This document shows positions 6,855 through 14,088 of a DNA stretch of 32,935 bases, in pieces. Where the stretch lies: NCBI GenBank assembly GCA_017303575.1, contig JAFLCL010000068.1, forward strand, positions 1 to 32,935, given 5' to 3'. Both the position numbers and the translations under genes were made by a program. The notes under the pieces were generated by a model that was not told where the DNA came from, made no database searches, and worked only from the letters and a program-made list of their open reading frames with translations. Position 1 is the first letter of the stretch, and the number at the start of each line of letters is the position of its first letter. The stretch comes from Deltaproteobacteria bacterium. GTDB lineage: Bacteria > Myxococcota_A > Polyangia > Polyangiales > Sandaracinaceae.

Positions 6855-7964
6855 TCAGACGGCTTTCTCGAGCGGCGTGTACTCGACGTTCACGCCCTCG
6901 GCGACCGCCCGGTACGTGCATGCGCCATCCCAGCAGTTGACGCCGAGACCGAGCGCGGTCGAGGTCTTGACCGCCTTCTCCACGCCGAGGTTCGCGATCA
7001 TCTCCGCATAGCGGAGCGTCACGTTCGTCAGCGCGAACGTCGAGGTCTGCGCGACCGCGCCCGGCATGTTCGGCACGCAGTAGTGCACGACGCCGTGCAG
7101 CTCGAACGTCGGGTGATCGTGATCGGTCGGCCTGCACGTCGCGATGCAGCCGCCCTGATCGACCGCCACGTCCACCACGACCGAGCCGGGCGACATGCGC
7201 TTGACGAGATCCTCGTCGACGAGCTTCGGCGCCTTCGCGCCCGCCACGAGCACCGCGCCGATCACGAGGTCCGACTCGATGACCGCCTTCTCGATGTTCT
7301 TCGGGTTCGAGTAGAGCGTCTCGATCGACGCGCCGAAGATGTCCTCGAGGTAGCTCATGCGCGCGTGATCGACGTCGAGCACCGTCACGTACGCGCCCAT
7401 GCCGACCGCGATGCGCGCTGCGTGCGAGCCGACGACACCGCCGCCGAGGATCGCCACCTTGCCGCGGCGCGTGCCGGGGACGCCGCCGAGCAGGACGCCC
7501 TTGCCGCCGTGCTCCTTCTGCAGACACGTCGCGCCGACCTGCGTCGACATGCGGCCCGCGACCTCGCTCATGGGACGAAGGAGCGGGAGCGAGCCGTCCG
7601 CGTTCTGCACCGTCTCGTAGGCGATGGCGCGCACCTTCTTCGTCATCAGCTCGCGCGTGAGCTCGGGAAGGGGCGCGAGGTGGAGGTACGTGTAGAGGAT
7701 CTGTCCCGCGCGGAAATAGCCGTACTCGGAGGGCAGAGGCTCCTTGACCTTCATCACCATCTCGGCGGACCACGCGTCCTCGGCCGTGGGGACGATCTTG
7801 GCGCCCGCCGCGATCATCTCCGCGTCGCTGATGCCGGCGCCCAGGCCAGCGCCCTTCTGCACGAGCACCTGGTGGCCCGCGCGCGTGAGCGCGACCACGC
7901 CGCCGGGGTTGATGCCGACGCGGTACTCGCGAGTCTTGATCTCCGTGGGCACGCCGATGAGCAC
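6855..7964 (-). CDS. ald: Alanine dehydrogenase
   Basis: Catalyses NAD-dependent interconversion of L-alanine with pyruvate and ammonia in the cytoplasm. The 369-residue length is normal. It begins 'MLIGVPTEIKTREYRVGI'; the conserved substrate residues are present as Arg15, Lys74 (in MKVKEP) and His95 (in YTYLHLAP). The Rossmann motif 'ILGGGVVGSHAARIAVGMGA' is followed by 'VTVLDVD', typical of NAD binding. The later family blocks 'VVVDVAVDQGGC', 'VVHYCVPNMPGAVAQTSTFA' and 'ALGLGVNCWDGACTY' are intact. The start is GTG, preceded by a strong AAGGAGG at a 5-nt spacing. The gene stands alone between a shared terminator and a divergent neighbour. In myxobacteria alanine dehydrogenase has been linked to development, but nothing here shows regulation. 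Identification is firm. Confidence 0.97.
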   Translation of the reverse strand: MLIGVPTEIKTREYRVGINPGGVVALTRAGHQVLVQKGAGLGAGISDAEMIAAGAKIVPTAEDAWSAEMVMKVKEPLPSEYGYFRAGQILYTYLHLAPLPELTRELMTKKVRAIAYETVQNADGSLPLLRPMSEVAGRMSTQVGATCLQKEHGGKGVLLGGVPGTRRGKVAILGGGVVGSHAARIAVGMGAYVTVLDVDHARMSYLEDIFGASIETLYSNPKNIEKAVIESDLVIGAVLVAGAKAPKLVDEDLVKRMSPGSVVVDVAVDQGGCIATCRPTDHDHPTFELHGVVHYCVPNMPGAVAQTSTFALTNVTLRYAEMIANLGVEKAVKTSTALGLGVNCWDGACTYRAVAEGVNVEYTPLEKAV

Positions 7965-8122
7965 GAGGGCCTCCTTGAATTCCGAGGGGTGCGTCGCAGG
8001 CCGCGTGTTTCGCGGTGCGCGAGCGCGCGCGGACCCTACTCGGCGTGTGCGACGCGATCCAGGCGCGATCGACCGACGCGTCGCGTCAACGTGACGGATC
8101 GCGCGCGCTCGGCGACGTCGCG

Positions 8123-8128
8123 TACGAT
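8123..8128 (+). promoter_or_regulatory. Candidate -10 element of a leaderless transcript (DUF2330 gene)
   Basis: TACGAT ends 6 nt before the ATG at 8135 and no Shine-Dalgarno precedes that ATG. Transcription would begin at or next to the A of the start codon. No convincing -35 was seen, so the call rests on the position and on the same arrangement at other genes in the window. Confidence 0.4.
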
Positions 8129-8134
8129 CGACCC

Positions 8135-9094
8135 ATGACCGGCCCTCGTCTCGTCATGTTGCTCGCGTCGCTCGCACTCGCGGCTGCGGCCTACGAGGTC
8201 GACGGTGCCCAAGCGTGCGCGGGGATCGGGCGCGGCGGTCGGGTGAGCGTGCGCGGCGAAGAGGCACTGATCGTCTGGGACGAGGCGCGGCAGGTCGAGC
8301 ATTTCGTCCGTCGCGCGTACTTCGATGGGCAGCGCGAGGACTTCGGCTTCCTCGTGCCCACGCCGACCCAGCCCCAGCTGGCGGAAGAGCCGGTGGCCGT
8401 GTTCGCGCGCCTCTTCAGCCTCTACCGGGCGCCCCTCCGGCGCGACGCGCGCTCGCGCAGCCGTTCGACGAGCTCGGGTGGTGGTGCGAGGGCGTCGGCC
8501 GACGTGCTGGTGCTCGAAGAGACGACGGTCGCAGGCATGGACGCCGCCGTGCTCCAGGCGAGTGACGCGAACGCGCTCGATACGTGGCTCACCGCGCACG
8601 GCTACCCGCACAGCGCCGAGCTCCGCGACTACGTGCGGCCCTACGTGGACGCGCAGTGGATCATCACCGCGTTCCGCATCTCTCCCGGCGCCGCAGGGGG
8701 ATCGTTCAGCACGTCCGCAGTGCGCATGTCGTTCGCCACGCCGCGACCCTTCTTTCCGTACTCGGAGCCGCTCGAGGTCCTGATGGAGCGTCGTCACTTC
8801 CGCGTGAGCATCGCGGCGCCGCATCGCATGGCGGCCTACCTCGATCGTCCGTCGGGCGGCGCGCGAGAGGCGTGGCGCGCGCCTGCGTACGCGGGGCGAC
8901 CGGCGGGCTTGCACGGCGCCCTGTCGCAATCCCTCCCGCCCGCATCGCCCGACGGAGGGCGCACGATCGCGGGTCCGTGGCTGACGACCTTCGACGAGCC
9001 CGAGAGTCAGCGCGGCAGGCTCGATCTGTTCTTCGAGCGCGACCGAGCGCAGCGCGCGATCACCTCGCGCATCACGCGAGCGGTCCGCCCGTAG
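8135..9094 (+). CDS. DUF2330 family envelope protein
   Basis: 319 residues with an N-terminal signal sequence (LVMLLASLALAAAAYEVDGA) and then 'CAGIGRGGRVSV', 'EEALIVWDE', and 'YFDGQREDFGFLVPTPTQP', the landmarks of DUF2330. Proteins of that family are secreted or periplasmic and uncharacterised. The signal is followed immediately by a Cys, so lipidation is possible, though the residues before it (AQA) are not a classical lipobox. A Ser/Arg-rich low-complexity insert near residues 105-120 interrupts the domain. The C-terminus lacks the transmembrane anchor seen in some members. The frame is open upstream to 8015, but the hydrophobic signal starts at the ATG at 8135. It converges on manC with a 20-bp gap that contains the 14-bp palindrome GCGAGCGCGCTCGC at 9096-9109. 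Confidence 0.82.
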   Translation: MTGPRLVMLLASLALAAAAYEVDGAQACAGIGRGGRVSVRGEEALIVWDEARQVEHFVRRAYFDGQREDFGFLVPTPTQPQLAEEPVAVFARLFSLYRAPLRRDARSRSRSTSSGGGARASADVLVLEETTVAGMDAAVLQASDANALDTWLTAHGYPHSAELRDYVRPYVDAQWIITAFRISPGAAGGSFSTSAVRMSFATPRPFFPYSEPLEVLMERRHFRVSIAAPHRMAAYLDRPSGGAREAWRAPAYAGRPAGLHGALSQSLPPASPDGGRTIAGPWLTTFDEPESQRGRLDLFFERDRAQRAITSRITRAVRP

Positions 9095-9114
9095 CGCGAG
9101 CGCGCTCGCTCACG

Positions 9115-10185
9115 TCACAAGACGTCGTCGCGCTTGCCCTTGAGCGCGTCCACCACGGCGCGCACGTCTTGGGCCCGGCTGCGCGGCATGACGAGCAACG
9201 CATCGGGCGTGTCGACGATCACGAGATCCTCGACCCCGAGCAGCGCGACGACCTTGCCCGCAGGCGCGTGCACGTAGTTGCCTCTGGCGTCCACGACCAG
9301 GGCGGGGCCCGCGTTGTCGCTCGCGTCGCGTGGCGCGAGCTCCCAGCTCGTCGTCCAGCTGCCCACGTCCGACCAGCCGAAGTCACCGGGGATCACGCGG
9401 ACCTTGTCGGCCTTCTCCATCACGCCGTGATCGATCGAGATCGCGCGTGCGCTCGCGTAGGCGGCCTCCACGATGCGCGCCTCCTGATCGGACGAGGTCG
9501 CGCTGCGCACCGCCGACATCGCGCTCGCGAGCTCGGGCATGTGCGCCTCGAACGCGCGCACGATCGCGTCCGCGCGGAAGAAGAATTGGCCGCTGTTCCA
9601 GAGGAAGCGCCCGCTGCGGACGAACTCGATCGCCGTGTCGTGGCTCGGCTTCTCCACGAAGCGCAGGACGGTGTGCGAGAAGCCGGGGCCGACCTCTCCG
9701 CCCACCTCGAGGTAGCCGTAGCCAGTCTCGGGGCGCGTGGGCTTGATGCCGACGGTGACCAGCGAGCCATCCGCGGCGGCCTCCACCGCGCGGCCGATCA
9801 CCTGGAGGTACGCAGCGCGGTCGACGACGAAGTGATCGGCGGCCAACACGGCCAGGATCGCGTCGGGGTCACGGGCGAGCGCGTGGTAGGCGGCCCACGC
9901 GACGCACGGCGCTGTGTTCTTCGCGATCGGCTCGGCGAGCACGTTCGCGTGCGGCAGCGACGGAGCGGCGTTGCGCGTGGCCTCGGCGAGGTGCTGACCC
10001 GTCACGATCAACACGCGCTCGGGCGGCACGAGCGGCGACACGCGCTCGATCGTGGACGCGAGCAGCGTGCGATCCTTCTCCGCGAGCGCGAGCAGCTGCT
10101 TGGGGCGCAGGCGCCGCGAGAGCGGCCAGAAGCGCGTGCCGGATCCACCGGCCATGACGACGGCGAAGAGATGTTCGGTGCTCAT
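9115..10185 (-). CDS. manC: Mannose-1-phosphate guanylyltransferase
   Basis: Makes GDP-mannose from mannose-1-phosphate and GTP, a precursor for lipopolysaccharide, exopolysaccharide and GDP-fucose. The 356-residue protein carries the nucleotidyltransferase signature 'VVMAGGSGTRFWPLSRRLRP' plus K-Q-L near the N-terminus. It also has 'LAEPIAKNTAPCVAWAA', 'VLAADHFVVD', 'TGYGYLEVGGEV', 'FVEKPSHDTAIEFV', 'WNSGQFFFRAD', 'SIDHGVMEKADKV' and 'GDFGWSDVGSW', in the expected order. There is no C-terminal phosphomannose isomerase domain, so this is the monofunctional type. The start is the ATG at 10185 with AGGGA upstream; the frame runs open far upstream to 10977, but that part overlaps the next gene out of phase and is not coding. 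It lies 41 bp after a lipoprotein gene at the end of the envelope gene run. Confidence 0.95.
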   Translation of the reverse strand: MSTEHLFAVVMAGGSGTRFWPLSRRLRPKQLLALAEKDRTLLASTIERVSPLVPPERVLIVTGQHLAEATRNAAPSLPHANVLAEPIAKNTAPCVAWAAYHALARDPDAILAVLAADHFVVDRAAYLQVIGRAVEAAADGSLVTVGIKPTRPETGYGYLEVGGEVGPGFSHTVLRFVEKPSHDTAIEFVRSGRFLWNSGQFFFRADAIVRAFEAHMPELASAMSAVRSATSSDQEARIVEAAYASARAISIDHGVMEKADKVRVIPGDFGWSDVGSWTTSWELAPRDASDNAGPALVVDARGNYVHAPAGKVVALLGVEDLVIVDTPDALLVMPRSRAQDVRAVVDALKGKRDDVL

Positions 10186-10226
10186 GGTCCCTGTGTTTGC
10201 GCAGCGATCGACGTGCGTCGATGCGA

Positions 10227-11222
10227 CTACTGCACGTGCGCGGCGACCTCGAGCGGCGCCTGCCACGCGACGACACGACCGCTGCGAGGAGGCAGGAGGT
10301 TGGCGCTCAGCGCGCGCGCCACGCAGGGCTCGAAGCCATCCTCGGCGACGGTCGTCTTCTCGACCAGGAGCTCGGGCTCGAACGAGTCGTAGGTGCCCAT
10401 GTCGCGCATGCGCGTCGAGTAGCGAACGACGAGCGATCCCCGCGCCGCCCGCTCGTGACGCACTCCCCAGTCCTGGATGAAGCACTCGGCGATCGCGCGC
10501 CGGGCGCCCTCGGCCTCGAGCTGTGTGCGGACCTCGACGATACCGCCTTGCTCGTCGCCGGTGAGGGTGGCCTCGACGACGATCGCATCGACGGTCGGCG
10601 GCGACTGGGCCTGCGTGAAGAAGCGCGCGGCGGGCTGCTCCTGATCGAACAGCGCGACCTCCAGGCCTTGGAAGCGAAGGCGAGCGACGGCGCGGCGTGT
10701 CTCCTCGCGCGGCGCGAAGCCAGGCAACGAGGCGCGGAAGCAAGCGTCGGCGCGTGCAGCCCCAGCCTCGCGCGCCTCGGGCGTCGTGGCCGTGCTCAGC
10801 ATCAACGTCGCCTGATCGCAGGTGAGCTCGGCGGGAACCGGCGCGTGCGCGGCCTCGTACGCGTGCGTCGCGTCGGAGTACGCCTCGATCGCGCCTTCCC
10901 AGTCGCCCGCTTCGGCGAGCGCGTGCGCGCTGCTCGCGAGGATCTCGCCGGCGACGCTCGTGTGTCGGTGTCGGCATCGGCTCTCGACGCAGACCTGGTC
11001 GCTCGGGCAGTCGTCGCGGCCACCGCAGGTGGTGCCGGTCGGCGGTCGACGCGAGCCCTCCGAATCGGGCGCACCGGTCGGCAGGCCCTGCGCCTCCGCT
11101 TCGCTCGTGCCGCCGAGCGGGTCACCGCCACTGCCGCGTCGATCGCACGTGCCGGCCATCGCCGAGAGCGCGAGGCCGACGAGCGCCGCCCGGCCCGCGC
11201 GAGAGAGATTGGTTGGGTGCAT
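10227..11222 (-). CDS. Predicted lipoprotein with Cys-rich N-terminus and TPR-like middle
   Basis: 331 residues beginning with a signal-like segment (AALVGLALSAMAG) followed by TC; the -1 Thr makes the lipobox weak. The mature N-terminus is low in complexity, then has a Cys module 'CGGRDDCPSDQVCVESRC' like that of the small lipoprotein at 4944-5213. A helical middle (ALAEAGDWEGAIEAYSDATH) reads as one or two TPR-like hairpins. The C-terminal third, with 'RGSLVVRYSTRMRDMGTY' and 'GFEPCVARALSANLLPPRSG', ends in a pattern loosely like the C-terminal domain of AgmX-type gliding-motility proteins: a Cys, then L-P, then G-x-V. That comparison is weak. The ATG shares one base with the stop of the DUF3570 gene (TGATG), so translation is coupled to the outer-membrane barrel. 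Function unknown. Confidence 0.78.
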   Translation of the reverse strand: MHPTNLSRAGRAALVGLALSAMAGTCDRRGSGGDPLGGTSEAEAQGLPTGAPDSEGSRRPPTGTTCGGRDDCPSDQVCVESRCRHRHTSVAGEILASSAHALAEAGDWEGAIEAYSDATHAYEAAHAPVPAELTCDQATLMLSTATTPEAREAGAARADACFRASLPGFAPREETRRAVARLRFQGLEVALFDQEQPAARFFTQAQSPPTVDAIVVEATLTGDEQGGIVEVRTQLEAEGARRAIAECFIQDWGVRHERAARGSLVVRYSTRMRDMGTYDSFEPELLVEKTTVAEDGFEPCVARALSANLLPPRSGRVVAWQAPLEVAAHVQ

Positions 11223-12445
11223 CAGAATTCCGCCTCCAGCGCGAGCGACACGATCAGCGCGTCGCGGTTCGGGACGGCCGCGGTTCCGTAGCGGAACTGC
11301 GGGAATTCCGAGTGAAGCCAGTCGGCCTTCGCCAGCAGTGCGAGCCGCGAGAGGAAGCCGAGCACGGGGCCGTCCGCGCCCGCCGAGAGCGTGTAGCTGA
11401 TCGAGCCGCCGACCATGACCGACGACATCGTCGACAGCTCTCGGTCGCCCGTGAAGTACTCGCCGCGGGGAGCGAGCGCGTAGTCGTCGGAGAAGAACGC
11501 TGCGCCCGTCTGCGTGTAGTAGCGGCCGCGCGCCCGGATGCGCAGCGCGCCCTCGATCACCTCTTCGATCGCGAGCTCGGCGCTGAGCGACTGGACGCCC
11601 CAGCTGTCGCGGTACGCACGGCCCATCGCGTGGAGCGCGCCCGAGATCGGTGCGATCCAGAGGCGCGCGGCGAGGCTTCCCGCGTAGCGGAAGCGGTGAT
11701 CGGGGTGGTGCTCTTGGGCCGACGAACGGCCGAGCCACACGGCGCGGTACGGGTTGCTCTGGAAGCCGTCGACGAGCTGCGCCGAGAGCGTGACCTGCGT
11801 GACGAAGATCGGCGCCCACGCCTGCGTCCAGGTGCCGTTGAGCGAATTGAGCGCGACGCTCTGCGACGTGAGCTCACTGTTGTCGCTCGAGAAGCAGCCC
11901 GTCGAGGCGGGGAGGCGTCGACGCTCGACGGGATCCTGCATGCGCGGCTGCGCGACGTTGCACACCGAGTCCCACCCGTGCGCATACGACAGATCGAACG
12001 TGGTGTTGCGCTCGAAGAGCTCTGCGCGCGCGCCGAGCGTGAGCGCGTGCGAGACGTAGTCGCTCTCGAAGCCGTACGAGTAGCCGGCGCGCACCGAGCC
12101 GAAGTCGCTCCTCAGCTCCACGCCGCCGGAGAACACGTTGCGGAAGTCGTCGAGCTGGGTGGCCGTCGTGATCACGTCCGGCCGCGTGCCGGGCGCGTCG
12201 ACGACCGCGACGCTGGCGCCGGTGACGATGTCGGCGTCCCAGCCGAGGCGGATGGTGAGCTCGTCGATGGGATCGATGCGGCCGCGCACCGAGGGCGTGA
12301 TGACCGTCATGTTCAGCGGTCCGCCGCCCTCGTGGAACAGCGTGGCGCCGATGTCGACCTCGCCGCCCTCGGCCCGCACGACGCGCGCGACGACGACGCA
12401 CGACAGCAGCGCGACCGCGAGGAACGCGGGCGCCCAGCGCCGCAT
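11222..12445 (-). CDS. DUF3570 outer-membrane beta-barrel protein
   Basis: About 407 residues: a signal peptide (WAPAFLAVALLSCVVVARVV, then RAEGG), then alternating amphipathic strands to a C-terminal Phe (SLALEAEF), the usual end of an outer-membrane barrel. The order and wording of 'VITPSVRGRIDPIDELTIR', 'GGVELRSDFGSVRAGYSYGF', 'ESDYVSHALTLGARAE' and 'RYYTQTGAAFFSDDY' match DUF3570. The gene directly follows a DUF4266 lipoprotein gene, the standard partner of this family, which supports the call. The best signal peptide begins at the ATG at 12445. An ATG at 12478 overlaps the DUF4266 stop but has GGAGG directly abutting it. Transport or secretion is expected of a barrel, but no substrate is known. 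Confidence 0.88.
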   Translation of the reverse strand: MRRWAPAFLAVALLSCVVVARVVRAEGGEVDIGATLFHEGGGPLNMTVITPSVRGRIDPIDELTIRLGWDADIVTGASVAVVDAPGTRPDVITTATQLDDFRNVFSGGVELRSDFGSVRAGYSYGFESDYVSHALTLGARAELFERNTTFDLSYAHGWDSVCNVAQPRMQDPVERRRLPASTGCFSSDNSELTSQSVALNSLNGTWTQAWAPIFVTQVTLSAQLVDGFQSNPYRAVWLGRSSAQEHHPDHRFRYAGSLAARLWIAPISGALHAMGRAYRDSWGVQSLSAELAIEEVIEGALRIRARGRYYTQTGAAFFSDDYALAPRGEYFTGDRELSTMSSVMVGGSISYTLSAGADGPVLGFLSRLALLAKADWLHSEFPQFRYGTAAVPNRDALIVSLALEAEF

Positions 12446-12462
12446 CGAGCGCGCATGTCGTG

Positions 12463-12714
12463 TCAGTTGCAGCCGCATCCTCCACCCATGCTCGCGCCGC
12501 CGCCGATGCTGCCCTCGCGGTTCGAGAGCACGTGCTCCTCCTGCGCCGCGGCGTCGCCGCCGCTGCCGAAGACCATCGCGGGATCGGCGAGCACCTCGCG
12601 CTGCTCGGGACGCACCGTGACGCAGCCGGTGGACGCCAACGCGATCACGAGCGCAGCGCCCGCCCATGCGGCGCGCGCGCGCCGACTCGAATCAGAAGAA
12701 CACGGTGAGCCCAC
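12463..12714 (-). CDS. DUF4266 lipoprotein with C-terminal GGGCGCN tail
   Basis: 83 residues. The N-terminus is long and basic, then comes a hydrophobic stretch (AAWAGAALVIALAS) with lipobox 'ALASTGC', giving lipidation at Cys31. The mature peptide begins 'CVTVRPEQREVLADPAMVF', has the family block 'HVLSNREGSIGGG', and ends 'GGGCGCN', the hallmark of DUF4266. The two Cys in that tail are the only Cys in the mature chain apart from the lipidated one; in a family this small they are likely the functional part (metal, redox or modification site; inference). The GTG start overlaps the end of the upstream SH3b gene by 23 bp and is preceded by a very strong GGAGGAGGTG. It sits 17-20 bp before the DUF3570 barrel gene. 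Confidence 0.9.
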   Translation of the reverse strand: MGSPCSSDSSRRARAAWAGAALVIALASTGCVTVRPEQREVLADPAMVFGSGGDAAAQEEHVLSNREGSIGGGASMGGGCGCN

Positions 12715-13504
12715 CGGTCACCTCCTCCTGCTCGGAGAACTCGTTCTCGTCGAAGAGCACCCACGCGCGCGCCTCGAGGCGCAGCGTGATGCGGTAGCGG
12801 AAGCCGATGCGGAGACCGCCACCTGCGTACATCGCGCCGCGCCAGCCAGAGCGCAGGAGGAACGCGTCGGCGTTCGGATCGCTGCGCGCGAAGCCCCCAC
12901 CGAGCGCGAGGAACGGTACCACCGGCGAGGTCGGGAACACGTTGACGAGCCCACCCAGCGTGCCGAGGAAGATGCGCCCACCGACGCCCACCGAGGCGGC
13001 CGCCGTCGCCTCGATCGCGAACTCGGGCGCGAGGTTGATCGCGGGCCGGATGGCCATGAAGCCGCTGCCGATCCCGGTCTCGGAGATCCCCAGCACGCCG
13101 AACGAGAACGCGAGCTCGCCCACGGCGTGGGGCAGGGCAGGGGGCGCGAACACGTCGGGCGCGATGCGGCCGCCGGTCGCCTCTTCGGCGCTCAGCTCGT
13201 GTGCGTAGACAGCATCGCCGGGCACGTAGGCCTGCGTGCCGTCGGGCAGCTCCACTCGGAACCAGTAGGCGTGAGTGCCGCGCTCGGTGATGGGGAAGAC
13301 GTCGCCACGCGAGCCGACCCACACGCGGCGGAACGTGGAGCCGGGGCCACTGCGCAGATCCACACGATCCACGATCACGCGCGCGTACACGCCGCGCGGT
13401 GCCTCCTCGGCGCTCGCAGCGTCCTGCGCGCTCGTTCGCGTGGGGATCCACGAGAGGCCGACGACGACGAGCGCGAGCGAGAGAACGAACGTGGTCGCGC
13501 GCAT
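12692..13504 (-). CDS. Exported SH3b-domain protein with C-terminal beta-barrel-like region
   Basis: 270 residues with a signal peptide (TTFVLSLALVVVGLSWIP, cleavage after TSA). Residues ~37-105 form a bacterial SH3 domain: 'VDRVDLRSGPGSTFRRVWVG', 'GDVFPITERGTHAYWFRVEL' and 'GTQAYVPGDAV'. Such domains usually bind peptidoglycan or cell-wall peptides. The remainder (~130-270) consists of glycine-spaced amphipathic strands (GVGGRIFLGTLGGLVNVFP, GGGLRIGFRYRITLRLEARA) ending in 'TVFF', the C-terminal Phe typical of outer-membrane barrels. It may therefore tether a barrel to the wall. The ATG follows the stop of the upstream lipoprotein by 2 bp (TGAGGATG), and its 3' end overlaps the DUF4266 gene by 23 bp, so all are one operon. 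Function unknown. Confidence 0.82.
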   Translation of the reverse strand: MRATTFVLSLALVVVGLSWIPTRTSAQDAASAEEAPRGVYARVIVDRVDLRSGPGSTFRRVWVGSRGDVFPITERGTHAYWFRVELPDGTQAYVPGDAVYAHELSAEEATGGRIAPDVFAPPALPHAVGELAFSFGVLGISETGIGSGFMAIRPAINLAPEFAIEATAAASVGVGGRIFLGTLGGLVNVFPTSPVVPFLALGGGFARSDPNADAFLLRSGWRGAMYAGGGLRIGFRYRITLRLEARAWVLFDENEFSEQEEVTGGLTVFF

Positions 13505-13506
13505 CC

Positions 13507-13974
13507 TCACAGCGCTCCGCTCTCGATCCAGTCGGCGATCAGCTCGGCCTCGGGCGAGACTTGCGGAAACACCGCGCACGGATGCGAATCCGCCCGAACG
13601 GGCCGACGCCAGAACGGCGACGACGCGGAGTCCGATCCGAGGAAGAGCGTCACCGACCGGTACTCATCCGCCAGCGCCGGATCGATCGGCTCGACGGGCA
13701 CGCCGTCCTCGCACCGCGGGAGGATGCGCGTGCGGCTCAAGCGAAACGACGAGGTCGAGGCGTGACAGCTGGTGCCCGAGCACTCGGCCGTTCCGCCCGT
13801 CGCGCACGAGTGTGCTTGGAGGATCTGCGGCGCGATCTCGCAATAGAACCGGTCTTCGTCCACGCGCACGTTGGGCGGGACGATGTTGTCGCCGAGGTCG
13901 ATCACGCCGCACGCCCCGAGCGTGCCCGCAAGGGCACCTGCGAAGAGGACGAGCGCGTGGCGCGGGGCCGACAT
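13507..13974 (-). CDS. Predicted lipoprotein with cytochrome c-like CX4CH motif
   Basis: 155 residues, first gene of the DUF4266/DUF3570 run. The signal peptide (RHALVLFAGALAGTLGAC) has a lipobox 'LGAC' giving lipidation. The mature part contains 'YCEIAPQILQAHSC', then 'CSGTSCH', a CX4CH sequence, and ends 'PEAELIADWIESGAL'. The order I-x-P-I-x-x-x-C, C-x-C-H and then a terminal E-x-x-L-I-x-x-W-I-x-x-G-A is that of single-haem c-type cytochrome domains in myxobacterial and planctomycete lipoproteins. The haem site here, however, is CX4CH rather than CXXCH, so haem attachment is uncertain. Three or more other Cys could form disulfides instead. The ATG at 13974 fits the signal peptide; a TTG at 13992 is an alternative. 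Confidence 0.75.
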   Translation of the reverse strand: MSAPRHALVLFAGALAGTLGACGVIDLGDNIVPPNVRVDEDRFYCEIAPQILQAHSCATGGTAECSGTSCHASTSSFRLSRTRILPRCEDGVPVEPIDPALADEYRSVTLFLGSDSASSPFWRRPVRADSHPCAVFPQVSPEAELIADWIESGAL

Positions 13975-14074
13975 GCGACGCGAGCGTGCCAAACCGCGCG
14001 TCGCGGGGTCAACGCGAAAGGGGGCAGGAACGCCGTGAGCCGTGAACGGGCAGAGCGCGTCTTCGAGGCTCGAC

Positions 14075-14080
14075 TATCCT
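14075..14080 (+). promoter_or_regulatory. Candidate -10 element just upstream of the M19 gene
   Basis: TATCCT ends 8 nt before the GTG at 14089, which lacks a Shine-Dalgarno. A start of transcription one or two bases before the GTG is predicted. No -35 of the TTGACA type was found at the right distance. Confidence 0.35.
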
Positions 14081-14088
14081 GGCCGACC

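Noticed and set aside
9096..9109. 14-bp palindrome GCGAGCGCGCTCGC as a terminator.
   Set aside because: It has no loop and no T-run; in DNA of this composition such GC palindromes arise often, so I only mention it in the DUF2330 entry.
10186..10977. N-terminal extension of the manC frame.
   Set aside because: The conserved nucleotidyltransferase starts at 10185 and the extension is an Arg/Ala-rich shadow of the lipoprotein gene at 10227-11222.
11213..13765. 850-residue plus-strand open frame.
   Set aside because: It lies antisense to five well-supported genes, is very rich in Arg, Ala, Glu and His, and shows no domain; a typical artefact of high GC.
13399..14088. Upstream extension of the M19 frame.
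   Set aside because: It is antisense to the lipoprotein and SH3b genes; the conserved fold starts after the GTG at 14089.
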